From: an uncultured Lachnospiraceae bacterium
GTDB lineage: Bacteria; Bacillota; Clostridia; Lachnospirales; Lachnospiraceae
Assembly (NCBI GenBank): GCA_949840805.1
Contig: CATKXR010000014.1
Coordinates: 22,656 to 86,655 of the forward strand
Reading direction: 5' to 3'
Length of the DNA stretch: 64,000 nucleotides
The notes beneath the pieces were generated by a model. The model worked only from the letters and a program-made list of their open reading frames with translations. It was not told the origin of the DNA and ran no database searches. Below, one piece after another: positions 41,381 through 50,596 of this stretch. Numbering within the stretch: position 1 is the first letter of the stretch; each line of letters starts with the position of its first letter. A program made the translations under genes and the position numbers.

Positions 41381-42736
41381 ATGAATGTAGAGGAGATCAG
41401 ACAGAACGTGGGGGGAAAGATCCTGGAGTTTTCCGTTCCCGCCATCATTTCCATGGCCCTGACGGCGTTTATCACGGTGGCCGACGGATTTTTCATGGGA
41501 AATTATGTGGGGAAGGAGGGGATCGCCGCGGTGAATCTGGGGCTGCCGGTGATCTATCTGTACCTGGGGATCGGGCTGATGGTGTCTGTGGGAGGGATTG
41601 CCATGGCGCAGATGGCCCTGGGCTCCGGGGACAGAGCTGCCTGTAATCAGGTGTTTCGCCAGACCGTGGCCACCACGGCAGTGTTCTCCGGGGCGATCAG
41701 CGTCGGATTTCTGTTCTGCTTTGGGCCTATGCTTTCGTTTCTGGGGGCAAAAGGCCAGGTGGCGGCCTGTTTTCGGGAGTATTACCGGGTCATGCTGCTG
41801 GAGCTTCCGGTGATGGTGGTAAATTCTTCTCTGGGAATGTTTATCAGAGGGGACGGGAATCCGTCGTTTTACATGAAGGTGACAATGGCAAACGCTGTGC
41901 TCAATGTGGTCCTGGACTATGTTCTGGCAGGCTGCCTGTCCATGGGGGCTATGGGGATTGCCGTGGCTTCCCTGATTTCCGCTCTGGTGTCCCTGGGCTG
42001 GCTGTGGTATTATTTTGAGAGAAAAGCCAGGATGTATCGTCCCGGAAGATTCCGGTTTTCCCGGGAGATTTTTGTCAGGGGAATGTTAAACGGCAGCTCG
42101 GAGTTTATCGGGGAGATGTCCACGGGAATCGCCATGTTCGCCTACAATCTGGTGATCATGAGAAGATTCGGGGCTGACGGGGTCACGGCCTTTACCATCG
42201 TGGGTTATGTGTCCTACCTGTTTTCCATGGTCGTGGTTGGTTTCGGACAGGGGGCCAGTCCCCTCATCAGCTTCTGCTGGGGGGCCAGGGAGAAAGAGCT
42301 GGCGGCCCACGTCAGAGGGAAGACCAACGGGTATGTGCTGGCGGCAGGGGCGGCGGTGTTTCTGGTCATGGCAGGCCTGAAAAACTGGTACGGCGGACTG
42401 TTTGTGCCAAATGAAAATGTCCGGGCCATGGTGGGTCAAGGCATGGTGATCTTTATGGCGTCTTTTTTCTTCTCCGGGATCAATTCGGTCACGTCCTTTT
42501 ATTTTACGGCCACGGGAAGGGCGTTTGAGTCGGCGGTGATCTCTTTTTCCAGAGGGCTGGTGATCCTTCTTGTCTGTATCTTCCTGCTGCCGTCTCTTTT
42601 CGGGATCATGGGGGTGTGGCTGGCAGCGCCGGTGACAGAGGCGGTTACCCTGGGGATCACGGGGATGTTTTTGTGGAGGGAAGCCGCAGGTATTCGGCTA
42701 ACTTCCGGGTCAGAAGCGGGTGATCTTCCGAGATGA
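41381..42736 (+). CDS. MATE family efflux transporter, intact
   Basis: A 451-residue MATE exporter with twelve predicted helices: first half 'SVPAIISMALTAFITVADGF' and 'GIAAVNLGLPVIYLYLGIGL', second half 'FGADGVTAFTIVGYVSYLFS' and 'QGASPLISFCWGAREKELAA'. The start at 41381 follows AAGGAGGG; an ATG at 41327 is in frame but lies in the leader. The 3' end overlaps the convergent AraC gene by 80 bases. The 240-base leader before it holds only the divergent dinJ promoter. Substrate unknown. Confidence 0.9.
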   Translation: MNVEEIRQNVGGKILEFSVPAIISMALTAFITVADGFFMGNYVGKEGIAAVNLGLPVIYLYLGIGLMVSVGGIAMAQMALGSGDRAACNQVFRQTVATTAVFSGAISVGFLFCFGPMLSFLGAKGQVAACFREYYRVMLLELPVMVVNSSLGMFIRGDGNPSFYMKVTMANAVLNVVLDYVLAGCLSMGAMGIAVASLISALVSLGWLWYYFERKARMYRPGRFRFSREIFVRGMLNGSSEFIGEMSTGIAMFAYNLVIMRRFGADGVTAFTIVGYVSYLFSMVVVGFGQGASPLISFCWGAREKELAAHVRGKTNGYVLAAGAAVFLVMAGLKNWYGGLFVPNENVRAMVGQGMVIFMASFFFSGINSVTSFYFTATGRAFESAVISFSRGLVILLVCIFLLPSLFGIMGVWLAAPVTEAVTLGITGMFLWREAAGIRLTSGSEAGDLPR

Positions 42737-43607
42737 GGCGGCGCTTGCCCGAGGTGACGATCTGATCCGGGGAGAGGATGGACCGGTACTGGGAGGGCGA
42801 GCGGTGAAGCACTTCCTTAAAACGGGCGTTGAAGGATTTCAGATCCGCAAACCCGTTGTCCAGGGCAATGTCTGTCAGATTTTTCGAGGTCAGAGTCAGA
42901 TCCTGGAGGGCCTGCTGGAGGCGGAGCCGGGTCAGGTACTCGTAGAAATTGACCCCGATGGTATTTTTGAACAGGGTGGAGATGTAAGTCCGGTTGTATC
43001 CGGAGTAAGCGGCCAGCTCGTCCAAGGTGATCTTTTCCCGATAGTGCTGCTCCATGTAGGTGATCAGGCCCCGCATGGCTTCCATGGGTTCCTTGTCCTG
43101 CTCCGTGACGGCACGGACAGTCTGGTGATCAAACATGGTACACATGGTGGCCAGGAGCAGCTGAGCGCTGGCCCTGGCGGTCAGGTCGGAAAAGGGGCCG
43201 TGGGACAGGGCGGCCTCACAGATCTGGGCGGCGTAAAAGCGGATCCGGCAGTACCGGGGGGCCTCTCTGGTCTCCGCCCCGGAGGGGGAGTGGGGAAACT
43301 GAAAGGCGCAGCCCTTTCTGGCAAATGGCTTAAAGGCCTCCTGGGAGATATGGAACACAAGGGCGCAGGTGTCTGCCTGCCGTCCAAAGGAAGCGTGGCC
43401 GGTTCCGGGGCCGATGAGAATCACGTCGTCCTCCTCCAGAAAATAGGACTGCCGGTCCAGACAGAATTCCTGGCTGCCGCCCAGGAGAATGCTCAGCTCG
43501 TATTCGTTCTGATGCCAGTGATACCGGTAATTCATGACCTGGTGGGCGAATCCCGACAGAGCCAGGCCCTCTGAGGGCCATTGCAGCTGAAAATATGCTT
43601 CGTTCAT
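42657..43607 (-). CDS. AraC-family regulator with cupin sensor domain
   Basis: A 316-residue regulator. The N-terminal ~150 residues form an AraC-type cupin arm ('NYRYHWHQNEYELSILLGGS', 'LEEDDVILIGPGTGHASF'). The C-terminal ~110 residues hold the two helix-turn-helices ('AAYSGYNRTYISTLFKNTIG', 'ALDNGFADLKSFNARFKEVL'). AGAGG precedes the ATG at 43607. It is divergent from the SLC13 transporter operon across 360 bases, so it is the likely activator of those genes. Confidence 0.88.
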   Translation of the reverse strand: MNEAYFQLQWPSEGLALSGFAHQVMNYRYHWHQNEYELSILLGGSQEFCLDRQSYFLEEDDVILIGPGTGHASFGRQADTCALVFHISQEAFKPFARKGCAFQFPHSPSGAETREAPRYCRIRFYAAQICEAALSHGPFSDLTARASAQLLLATMCTMFDHQTVRAVTEQDKEPMEAMRGLITYMEQHYREKITLDELAAYSGYNRTYISTLFKNTIGVNFYEYLTRLRLQQALQDLTLTSKNLTDIALDNGFADLKSFNARFKEVLHRSPSQYRSILSPDQIVTSGKRRLISEDHPLLTRKLAEYLRLPSTKTSP

Positions 43608-43967
43608 AAAAAACCTCTTTTCTCCAAAACCAAATATTCTCACAGGCGGAATCTTTGGATGTCCCAATCTTTTCCCACATAATATCTAAAAAACTTCGGC
43701 GTGTCAATGTGGTTTGTTCGGATATTTTCACAAAGAATTTACAAAAAAGAAGTGAGTTTCGGATGAAACAGCGAAAAAATCCTTTAAAACCCACCTTTTT
43801 TCACAGGGAAAATATTCGGGTCCGTGCAAGGGGAATCTTTGGGATTTTCAGCTAAAAGGGGAGGAGGGAACCTTAAAGGGGCCAAAAACAGGTGAATATA
43901 AGCAGCGACAGGATCAGGCGTTTCAGGGTATAGTAGGGGCAAGAAAAAACAAGAAAGGAAGAAAGAA
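43608..43967. other. divergent regulatory region, AraC / SLC13 operon
   Basis: No gene is visible. The stretch must hold promoters in both directions and AraC sites; I could not single out a convincing consensus promoter. AGGAAGAAAGAA is the ribosome-binding site of the SLC13 gene. Confidence 0.5.
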
Positions 43968-45254
43968 ATGAATACCCAACTGATGATATGCCTTGTTATT
44001 TTTATCGCCACACTGGCCAGCTTTATCCTCAACAAGATCCCCATGTGGGTGACGGCCATGGTCTCCATGACGGCCCTGTACGCGGCGGGCTGTATCAGCT
44101 CCGGCGACGCCCTGTCGGGATTTTCCAATGTAAACACCATTCTCATGGCCACCATGTTTGTGGTGGCGGCCGGTTTCCAGAGGACGTCTCTTGTGGACAG
44201 CATGTGTAAGGGCCTGATGAAACTGACCGGCGGCTCCTTTCGCATGGCCTACTTAGGATATCTGCTTCTGGCAGCGCTGCTGACCAATTTTATCGCCAGC
44301 CCCATGGTGGTCTACGCCATTGTCAGCCCCCTTTTGGTAGCCCTGTGTGACAGCACCGGCAACAGCCGCTCCAGGGTAATGTTCCCCATGATGGTGGTGT
44401 GCGTGGCCTGCTGCGGAATCCTGCCTCTTCCCACGGCGATCCAGCAGGCGGGGCAGTTTACAGGATTTATGGAGACCTATGGTTTTGAGGGCTCTTTTAA
44501 CCCCATGTATTTCCTGGCCGGACGGTGGCCCGTGATGGTGGTGGTGATCCTTTGGGCTCTGCTCATCGGCCCCAAGTCCTGCCCGGAGAACCCCATTCTC
44601 CCCATCAAGATGACCAGCAGGGAGCAGAAGGCGAAGGAGAAGCTGTCTCCTTTTGTAGACAAAATGGGAATCGCCATTTTCTTTGTCACCATGATCGCCC
44701 TGATCTTCTCCGCCCAGCTTAAGATGGAGTCCTGGTTCATCGCCATGGCGGGAAGCATGCTGATGGTGCTCTTCGGGGTAGTGGATCAGAAAAACGTGCT
44801 GCGGGATATTCCCTGGGATATGCTTATGCTCTTTGTGGGCGCTCTGGCCCTGGGTTCCGGCCTGACCAACACAGGGGCAGGAGAACTGATCGGAAACGCC
44901 CTGGCAGGAGCCGTAGGCGGCACCCACAACAATTATGTCCTGGGAGCTCTGTTCTTTATCATTCCTTTCGCCATCACCCAGTTTATGCTGAACCGTTCCG
45001 TGACAGCCGTGTTTGTGCCCATCTGCCTTTTGACCTGTAAAGCCCTGGGAGCCAACCCCATCGGCCTGGTGATGTTGGTGCAGGCGGGAAGCCTGACCGC
45101 TTTCCTGACCCCCATGGCCACCCCGGCGGTCGCCATGTGCATGGGCGACGCCGGCTACGATTTAAAAGCCATTCTCAAGGCAGGCGGAGTCATTTCCCTG
45201 TTCCTGCCTCTGGTGTACATATTTTACACCATGACCGTGTTTCCAGCCTTTTGA
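43968..45254 (+). CDS. SLC13/DASS-like anion permease
   Basis: A 428-residue permease with about eleven helices of the ion-transporter superfamily. It has two re-entrant signature regions, 'LLTNFIASPMVVYAIVSPLL' in the first half and 'FMLNRSVTAVFVPICLL' in the second, like sodium:dicarboxylate and related carriers. It is the first gene of a group of four on this strand and divergent from an AraC regulator. With the enolase-superfamily enzyme downstream, a sugar acid or other carboxylate is a plausible substrate. Confidence 0.8.
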   Translation: MNTQLMICLVIFIATLASFILNKIPMWVTAMVSMTALYAAGCISSGDALSGFSNVNTILMATMFVVAAGFQRTSLVDSMCKGLMKLTGGSFRMAYLGYLLLAALLTNFIASPMVVYAIVSPLLVALCDSTGNSRSRVMFPMMVVCVACCGILPLPTAIQQAGQFTGFMETYGFEGSFNPMYFLAGRWPVMVVVILWALLIGPKSCPENPILPIKMTSREQKAKEKLSPFVDKMGIAIFFVTMIALIFSAQLKMESWFIAMAGSMLMVLFGVVDQKNVLRDIPWDMLMLFVGALALGSGLTNTGAGELIGNALAGAVGGTHNNYVLGALFFIIPFAITQFMLNRSVTAVFVPICLLTCKALGANPIGLVMLVQAGSLTAFLTPMATPAVAMCMGDAGYDLKAILKAGGVISLFLPLVYIFYTMTVFPAF

Positions 45255-45255
45255 G

Positions 45256-45489
45256 ATACCAGGGTCAAAAGGTCATGTATGACATGCTTGCATGGCGATA
45301 CATGACCTTGGGACCCGCCAAAAACATGAAAAAGGAGCCCGTCAGGGCGGATTTTGAATGTTTTTAGAATTGCGGGAGCGCAAAGCGCGTAGCAATTCGT
45401 GGGTATCGGAGTAGAAAGTCAGAAGCCCAGGGTCAAAAGGTCATGTATGACATGCTCCCATGGCGATACATGACCCTGGGACCCGCCAA
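45256..45489 (+). repeat. dispersed structured repeat, GACCTTTTGACCC family, copy 2 plus a partial third
   Basis: 45256-45420 has the same layout as 28575-28790 reversed: ATACCAGGGTCAAAAGGTC, variable hairpin (CATGTAT with ATACATG), GACCTTGGGACCC, and the GCGCAAAGCGCG hairpin. A second hairpin unit at 45428-45489 repeats the first 63 bases almost exactly. It lies between the SLC13 and enolase genes and may weaken or regulate read-through. Confidence 0.7.
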
Positions 45490-45516
45490 CATATAAAAAC
45501 AGCAGGAGGATTTTGT

Positions 45517-46665
45517 ATGAAGATTACTGATGTAAAACTGATCTGTGCCAAGCATTACCTGTTTGTCCATGTCTGCACCGATGAGGGGATCGTAGGCCTG
45601 GGTGAGGCGGGAAACTGGGGATATCTGGGGGCCACCGCCGCTGCCATTGAAAAATTTATCCCTTATCTCATAGGAAAAGATCCTTTCCGTATTGAGGACC
45701 TGAACCAGAATTTTTACCGCTCCGTATATTTCAGAGGTTCTGTCATCATGAGCGCCATCTCGGCCATTGACATTGCCCTGTGGGACATCAAGGGAAAGGC
45801 TCTGGGGGTGCCGGTCTATGAGCTGCTGGGAGGCAGGACCAGGGAGAAGGTCCGTGTCTACGCCTCGGTCATGGAGAAGGCCACGGACACAGAGACCCTG
45901 ACCCGCTGCTACCGTGCCCTGAAGGACCAGGGATTCACTGCTGCCAAGATCTTTGTCAACGGTCCTACCCAGAGCCGCAATGAGGGGCGTGACGAATTTT
46001 TCTGCGGCCGTGTGGAGGAGGAGCTGGAGAAGGTGCGTGTCTGCCGGGAGGCTGTGGGCTGGGATTTTGATTTTGTCCTGGAAGCCCACAGAGGCATGAC
46101 ATTGCCGGAGGCCGTGTCCTTTGGCCGGGCCGTGGAACAGTACCGTCCCATGGTATTTGAAGACCCGCTCACGCCGGACAACATGGATTCCATGGCAGAG
46201 GTGGCAGCCAAAGTGGCGGTGCCCATTGCCACCGGGGAGCGGTTTATCAATCTGAAGGAATTTGAGATGGCCATGGAGCGCCGGGTCTGCCAGTATATCC
46301 GGCCTGATGTGTGCGCCGTGGGCGGAATCACCACCAGCAAGAAGATCTGCGCCCTGGCTGAGGCTCACGATGTGCTGGTGATTCCTCACAACCCTCTGGG
46401 GCCGGTGTCCACTGCCGCCTGTCTCCAGATTTGCGCTTCCATTCCCAACCTGGGGATCCAGGAGCTGCCCGGCTTTTGCCTCAACGGCGCCGAGGACGCC
46501 ATGGTAAAAGAGCCTCTGCGGTTTGAAAACGGCTGTATGGTGATCCCCAATGCCCCCGGTATCGGCGTGGAGCTGGCGGACAATGCCCAGGAATTGTACC
46601 CGGCGGCGGAGAGAGGCAGCAACTCGGCCAGGCGGGCCTTTGACGGGTCGGTGAAGGACTGGTGA
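45517..46665 (+). CDS. enolase-superfamily (mandelate racemase/muconate lactonizing) enzyme
   Basis: A 382-residue enolase-superfamily acid-sugar dehydratase-like enzyme. The capping domain is N-terminal. In the barrel the metal ligands appear in 'FDFVLEAHRGMT', 'RPMVFEDPLTPDN' and 'ATGERFINLKEFE', and a basic histidine in 'LVIPHNPLGPVS', like galactonate or mannonate dehydratases. AGGAGGATTTTGT precedes the ATG at 45517; an upstream in-frame ATG lies inside the repeat. Its TGA overlaps the GTG start of the MFS gene. The exact acid sugar cannot be told. Confidence 0.88.
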   Translation: MKITDVKLICAKHYLFVHVCTDEGIVGLGEAGNWGYLGATAAAIEKFIPYLIGKDPFRIEDLNQNFYRSVYFRGSVIMSAISAIDIALWDIKGKALGVPVYELLGGRTREKVRVYASVMEKATDTETLTRCYRALKDQGFTAAKIFVNGPTQSRNEGRDEFFCGRVEEELEKVRVCREAVGWDFDFVLEAHRGMTLPEAVSFGRAVEQYRPMVFEDPLTPDNMDSMAEVAAKVAVPIATGERFINLKEFEMAMERRVCQYIRPDVCAVGGITTSKKICALAEAHDVLVIPHNPLGPVSTAACLQICASIPNLGIQELPGFCLNGAEDAMVKEPLRFENGCMVIPNAPGIGVELADNAQELYPAAERGSNSARRAFDGSVKDW

Positions 46666-47999
46666 TCCTGTTGGGGAAAAAAGACAACAGCCGATCCCTT
46701 TCCCCCAAAACGGGAGACAGGGGATTTCACCGGGCATGGCTGATCCTGGGCTGTACGGTTCTGATCCAGGGAGGGATCATCGGCCTGCTGGTGAACTCGG
46801 CGGGAGTGCTTTTCGCGGCGATCCGCACGGACCTGGGGTTTCGGGCAGGAGATCTGTCTGTCTACTACACTATCCGCCAGGTGGTCATGGCGGCCACGGT
46901 GGGGATCACCAGCCAGCTGTTTTTCCGGAAAAATCCCAGGGTGGTTATGGGAGTTCTGGGATTTCTGGGAGGAAGTTCCTTTGTGATGATGGCAGGTTTT
47001 CATCATCTGTGGCAGTGGTACGGGGCAGCGGTGCTGGCAGGGCTGGGAATTAGCTGCTGCACCACCGTGGTGCCTATGGTGCTCAACAACTGGTTTGCCT
47101 CCAAAAGGGGGCTGGTGGTGGGGATCAGCATGTCCGCCTCCGGCCTGGTGGGAGCCTGTTTCAGCCCGGTCTGTTCCTGGCTCATCGAGAGCCTGGGCTG
47201 GCGTTTGGCTTCGGCGATCACCGGAACCCTGGCTTTCGCCATGGCGTTTCTGGGGTGTCTCATTCTGGTGGCAGAGCCGGAGAAAGCCGGTCTTCGCCCC
47301 TATGGCAGGGAGACGGAGCCGACCGGAGACAGAAGGGAAAAGGCCGGTTCTGCCGGTGTGAGGGGAAATGTGCCGGAGTGGGCATACTGGGTGGCTGTCA
47401 TGGCCCTGTTTATCCCAAACACCTACACCCAGTTTAACAATCAGCTGCCGGTTTTCGCCCAGACTGTAGGGTATTCTCTGGGAACCGGGGCAGTGCTCAC
47501 CAGCATTTCCATGGTGGGAAATATTACGGGAAAATTGGGATTAGGCGTTCTGGCGGACAAGATGGGGATCTACCGGGCAGCAGGGCTGCTGATTCTGGTG
47601 CTGGGATTGTCTCAGGCAGCTTTTCTCTTCGGGGCGGACAGTCTGCTTTTGATGAAGGCAGGGGCATTTTTCTACGGAACCGTGTACGCCATGGGAACCA
47701 CGGCCCCGTCCCAGGTATTTCTGGCCATGTACGGGAAGGAACATTACGGAGCCAGGGTGAGAAACGGGCAGACCGTCAATTCTTTTCTGCTGGCTTTCGC
47801 CGGGGTCCTGTTCCCCTATGTCTATGATTTTACAGGCAGTTTCCGTCCCGTGTTTTATTTGGGGGCCGGGATCTGTATTCTGTCTCTGGGACTGTTGTAT
47901 GTGGTATCAGGGGCAGCAGGCCGGGAGCTCCAAAGCCGGCAGATATCTGTCAATATCGAAAATTCTGCCGCCGGAAAAAGGCGGAGAGAGGAAGGATGA
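46662..47999 (+). CDS. MFS transporter (OFA-like)
   Basis: A 445-residue major-facilitator protein with twelve predicted helices. After helix 4 'KRGLVVGISMSASGLVGACF' resembles the oxalate/formate antiporter and monocarboxylate type. The GTG start at 46662 overlaps the previous stop (GTGA), and its TGA overlaps the ATG of the MBL gene, so enzyme, carrier and hydrolase are translationally linked. Probably a second carrier for the same pathway's substrate or product. Confidence 0.88.
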   Translation: MILLGKKDNSRSLSPKTGDRGFHRAWLILGCTVLIQGGIIGLLVNSAGVLFAAIRTDLGFRAGDLSVYYTIRQVVMAATVGITSQLFFRKNPRVVMGVLGFLGGSSFVMMAGFHHLWQWYGAAVLAGLGISCCTTVVPMVLNNWFASKRGLVVGISMSASGLVGACFSPVCSWLIESLGWRLASAITGTLAFAMAFLGCLILVAEPEKAGLRPYGRETEPTGDRREKAGSAGVRGNVPEWAYWVAVMALFIPNTYTQFNNQLPVFAQTVGYSLGTGAVLTSISMVGNITGKLGLGVLADKMGIYRAAGLLILVLGLSQAAFLFGADSLLLMKAGAFFYGTVYAMGTTAPSQVFLAMYGKEHYGARVRNGQTVNSFLLAFAGVLFPYVYDFTGSFRPVFYLGAGICILSLGLLYVVSGAAGRELQSRQISVNIENSAAGKRRREEG

Positions 48000-48871
48000 T
48001 TGTGGGAGAACTTACATTGCGGAGCGAGAGCTGCGGCCTGCGCTGGATCAATTGCCAGTGCTTTGAGATCAGGCTGCCAAACGGCAGGACCATTGTCACG
48101 GACCCCTGCTATGATTATCCGGAAAATCCAAAAGACCCCATAGGGGATCTGTTTCGGCTGAGGGGATTTACCACCGACGATCTGGAGGGCTGCGACTATC
48201 TGATCCTGAACCACACCCACGGGGACCACATGGCCAACCTGGAGGAAGTGATCATGAAATTCCGCCCAACGGTCATCTGTCACAGCGGCGTGGCGGCGGA
48301 GATCGCCCAGGTGTGCCAGGACATGGAACTGACTTCTCTGTATGCCGTGGATTATGACGGAACTTACTATTTTGACGGTTTTAAGCTGGAGACATTTCAC
48401 GGCACCCACAAGCCTCAGAAGTTTACCTGGCGGCAGAGCATGGCCGACGGGGACGTGATCTCCGGACAGGAGAAACTTTCCAGGCTCCATACTCTGGGAG
48501 GGCTGTTTAACATGAACTTTCTGATCACTCAGGATAACGGTTTTCGGATCGCCTTCATAGGCGGGCTGGACGACGGCATGGTCCAGCGTCTGAGGACCCT
48601 GAGGCCCAACATCGCTCTTCGGAACAAGATCACCAATGAGAGGGACGTGGAGAAGGTGGCCGGGGACTGGTGTGGATTTATGGAGAAAAGTCAGGCTCAG
48701 ATGGTGATTCCCATGCATTTTGAGGTGTGGGAAAACATGGAGCCGGGGTTTGCCCGGAAAACCTTCTCCCGGGCAAATGAGATGGCAGAGGAGAAGGGAC
48801 TCAGCTGCCGGATGATGTCGCCGGAGCGGACTCAGTGGTACCGGATTTTGATGACCGTGGAGAAGCGGTGA
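47996..48871 (+). CDS. MBL-fold metallo-hydrolase (UlaG-like)
   Basis: A 291-residue metallo-beta-lactamase-fold hydrolase. The metal site motif 'LILNHTHGDHMANLEEVI' is clear; further ligands are in 'VICHSG', 'FIGGLDDGM' and 'VIPMHFEVWENM'. This fits lactonase-like members such as UlaG. ATGA overlap with the MFS gene. Within the operon it could open a sugar-acid lactone after dehydration or transport. Substrate is inferred only from context. Confidence 0.85.
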   Translation: MIVGELTLRSESCGLRWINCQCFEIRLPNGRTIVTDPCYDYPENPKDPIGDLFRLRGFTTDDLEGCDYLILNHTHGDHMANLEEVIMKFRPTVICHSGVAAEIAQVCQDMELTSLYAVDYDGTYYFDGFKLETFHGTHKPQKFTWRQSMADGDVISGQEKLSRLHTLGGLFNMNFLITQDNGFRIAFIGGLDDGMVQRLRTLRPNIALRNKITNERDVEKVAGDWCGFMEKSQAQMVIPMHFEVWENMEPGFARKTFSRANEMAEEKGLSCRMMSPERTQWYRILMTVEKR

Positions 48872-48931
48872 AATCGGCCCGGAGATTTGCCGGAGCCAAG
48901 GTGTGAAAATATCTTTGATAAGGCTGTCTAT

Positions 48932-48979
48932 AATAAGCTCACGATCAGTTATGGAAAGGTGACTGATCATGGGCTTATT
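48932..48979 (+). terminator. hairpin downstream of the catabolic operon
   Basis: AATAAGC..GATCAGT pairs with ACTGATC..GCTTATT around a 13-base loop, with mismatches in the middle. It ends in TTATTGTCTG rather than a pure T run, so termination is likely but not certain. Confidence 0.5.
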
Positions 48980-49042
48980 GTCTGTAGAATGGGAGGTCTC
49001 CCACGTTGTATAACGAATTTACAGAGCAAGAATCAGTACGTA

Positions 49043-49086
49043 ATATTGTACAATATATTGACAAAACTATAGATATAGGATACATT
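49043..49086 (+). promoter_or_regulatory. promoter and TGTACA operator of yefM-yoeB
   Basis: TTGACA (49058-49063) and TACATT (49081-49086) are 17 bases apart. Just upstream, ATATTGTACAATAT (49043-49056) is a perfect palindrome with a TGTACA core, the known core of YefM-YoeB operators. Autoregulation by the complex is therefore expected. Confidence 0.75.
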
Positions 49087-49109
49087 ATATTCAAAGGAGT
49101 GTGAATAGT

Positions 49110-49361
49110 ATGATAGCGACTAATTTTTCAAATGTAAGAAATAATTTCAAAGAAGTATGTGACCGGGTTGTACATGATTCTGATATTGCTATAATCACAA
49201 GAAAAAATGATCAAAATGTTGTGCTTATGTCTCAGGCACAGTATGATAACCTGATGGAAAATCTCCATATAAGAGAAAGCAAGGCGAATTATGAGTGGTT
49301 AAAAGAATCTATCAAACAGGCTGAAGACGGAAAACTCATAAATTTTGATGTGGAGGATTAG
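49110..49361 (+). CDS. yefM: YefM/Phd-family antitoxin
   Basis: An 83-residue antitoxin with the Phd/YefM N-terminal fold ('SNVRNNFKEVCDRVVHDSD', 'AIITRKNDQNVVLMSQAQYD') and an acidic tail. AAAGGAG suits the ATG at 49110; a GTG at 49101 would be too close to it. The toxin gene follows two bases after its stop. Confidence 0.9.
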   Translation: MIATNFSNVRNNFKEVCDRVVHDSDIAIITRKNDQNVVLMSQAQYDNLMENLHIRESKANYEWLKESIKQAEDGKLINFDVED

Positions 49362-49363
49362 CC

Positions 49364-49618
49364 ATGAATGTATCTTTCACTGAAAATGCCTGGGAGGATT
49401 ATCTTTACTGGCAGAAGATGGATAAGAAGATTGTTAAGAGAATAAATGAGCTGGTGAAAGACATAAAGAGGAATCCGTTTGAAGGACTTGGAAAGCCGGA
49501 ACCATTAAAATATGATTTGGCTGGGAAATGGAGCAGAAGAATAACTGATGAACACAGGCTGGTTTATCAGGTGGAAGAAAATAATTTAATTGTGTATACC
49601 TGTAGATATCATTATTAG
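49364..49618 (+). CDS. yoeB: YoeB/Txe-family toxin
   Basis: An 84-residue ribosome-dependent mRNA interferase. 'FTENAWEDYLYWQKMDKKIV' at the start, 'GKPEPLKYDLAGKWSRRITD' in the middle and 'CRYHY' at the end are the YoeB signature, including the catalytic Glu, Arg and His positions. It is preceded by GGAGG and follows yefM directly. Confidence 0.92.
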   Translation: MNVSFTENAWEDYLYWQKMDKKIVKRINELVKDIKRNPFEGLGKPEPLKYDLAGKWSRRITDEHRLVYQVEENNLIVYTCRYHY

Positions 49619-49659
49619 ATATTTGCCCCGATTTACAGCAGGAGAGAAGGAGGATTCTT

Positions 49660-50508
49660 ATGTCTATGTCAGAGATAAAACTGATCGCGAGCGATATAGA
49701 CGGAACTCTGCTGTTAAACGGAGCCCAATCCTGCCGTCCTGAGACCTTCACGCTGATTCACCATTTATGGGAGAAAGGAATTCTTTTCGCCGCCGCCAGC
49801 GGCCGTCAGTACCAGAGCCTGAGGCGGCTTTTTGAGCCGGTGAAGGACAAGATTCTGTACCTGTGTGAGAACGGGGCCCTGGCGATTTATGGGGGAAATG
49901 TTTTATTTAAGGAGACCTTTCCAAGAGATCTGGCCATGGAGCTTGGCCAAGAGATCCTGTCATATCCCGGCTGTGATCTTCTGGTCTCCGGTGAGAAGGC
50001 CAGCTACGCGGTGGAAGGAAATCCGGCGTATATCCGCCGCATCCGCCATCAGCTGGGCAATGAGGTGAAGGTGGTGGAGCGCCTGGAGCAAATAGAGGAA
50101 CCGGTCATAAAGGTTGCCTTCTACGGAGACGAGGCGGTGACGGCCAGGGCGGGCGCTTATCTGGGAAACCGGTTTGAGGGGCGCTGCTGCGCCGTGGTCT
50201 CCGGCAATACCTGGCTGGATTTTATGGTTCCAGGAGTCAGCAAGGGCTCCGCCATGAGACGGGTGAGCTCGCTTTTGAATATACCGGCAGAGAATATGGC
50301 GGCTTTCGGAGACCACGAAAATGACCGTCAGATGTTAGAGTATGTGGGGCACCCCTATCTGGTGGACACCTGCAGCCCGTCTATGAGAGATTTGAAAGGC
50401 CGGGTCAGGTTTTGCCACACTGTGGAAGAAGAGATGAGGAGGATATTAGATACCGTCTGCTCCCAGGATTCCTCTTCTGGATTTTTGAGGAACCAGATTA
50501 TTCATTAG
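49660..50508 (+). CDS. Cof-type HAD phosphatase
   Basis: A 282-residue HAD-superfamily hydrolase of the Cof type: motif I 'IASDIDGTLLL' with both aspartates, motif II 'FAAASGRQ', and motif IV 'AAFGDHENDRQML'. The cap domain in the middle is of the large C2 type. AGAAGGAGGATTCTT precedes the ATG. Such enzymes dephosphorylate sugar phosphates or flavin/pyridoxal phosphates. It stands between the toxin-antitoxin module and the retron. Confidence 0.9.
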   Translation: MSMSEIKLIASDIDGTLLLNGAQSCRPETFTLIHHLWEKGILFAAASGRQYQSLRRLFEPVKDKILYLCENGALAIYGGNVLFKETFPRDLAMELGQEILSYPGCDLLVSGEKASYAVEGNPAYIRRIRHQLGNEVKVVERLEQIEEPVIKVAFYGDEAVTARAGAYLGNRFEGRCCAVVSGNTWLDFMVPGVSKGSAMRRVSSLLNIPAENMAAFGDHENDRQMLEYVGHPYLVDTCSPSMRDLKGRVRFCHTVEEEMRRILDTVCSQDSSSGFLRNQIIH

Positions 50509-50560
50509 AACATTATCTGATAAATACTGAATTACATGGCTTTTTTGGTTCAAAAGTCCG

Positions 50561-50590
50561 TTGGACAATTTTTCCCTCCTGTGCTAGAAT
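50561..50590 (+). promoter_or_regulatory. retron promoter
   Basis: TTGGAC (50561-50566) and TAGAAT (50585-50590) have an 18-base spacer. Seven bases after the -10 box is 50597, the first base of the a1 inverted repeat, so transcription should begin exactly at the retron RNA. Confidence 0.7.
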
Positions 50591-50596
50591 CTATAG

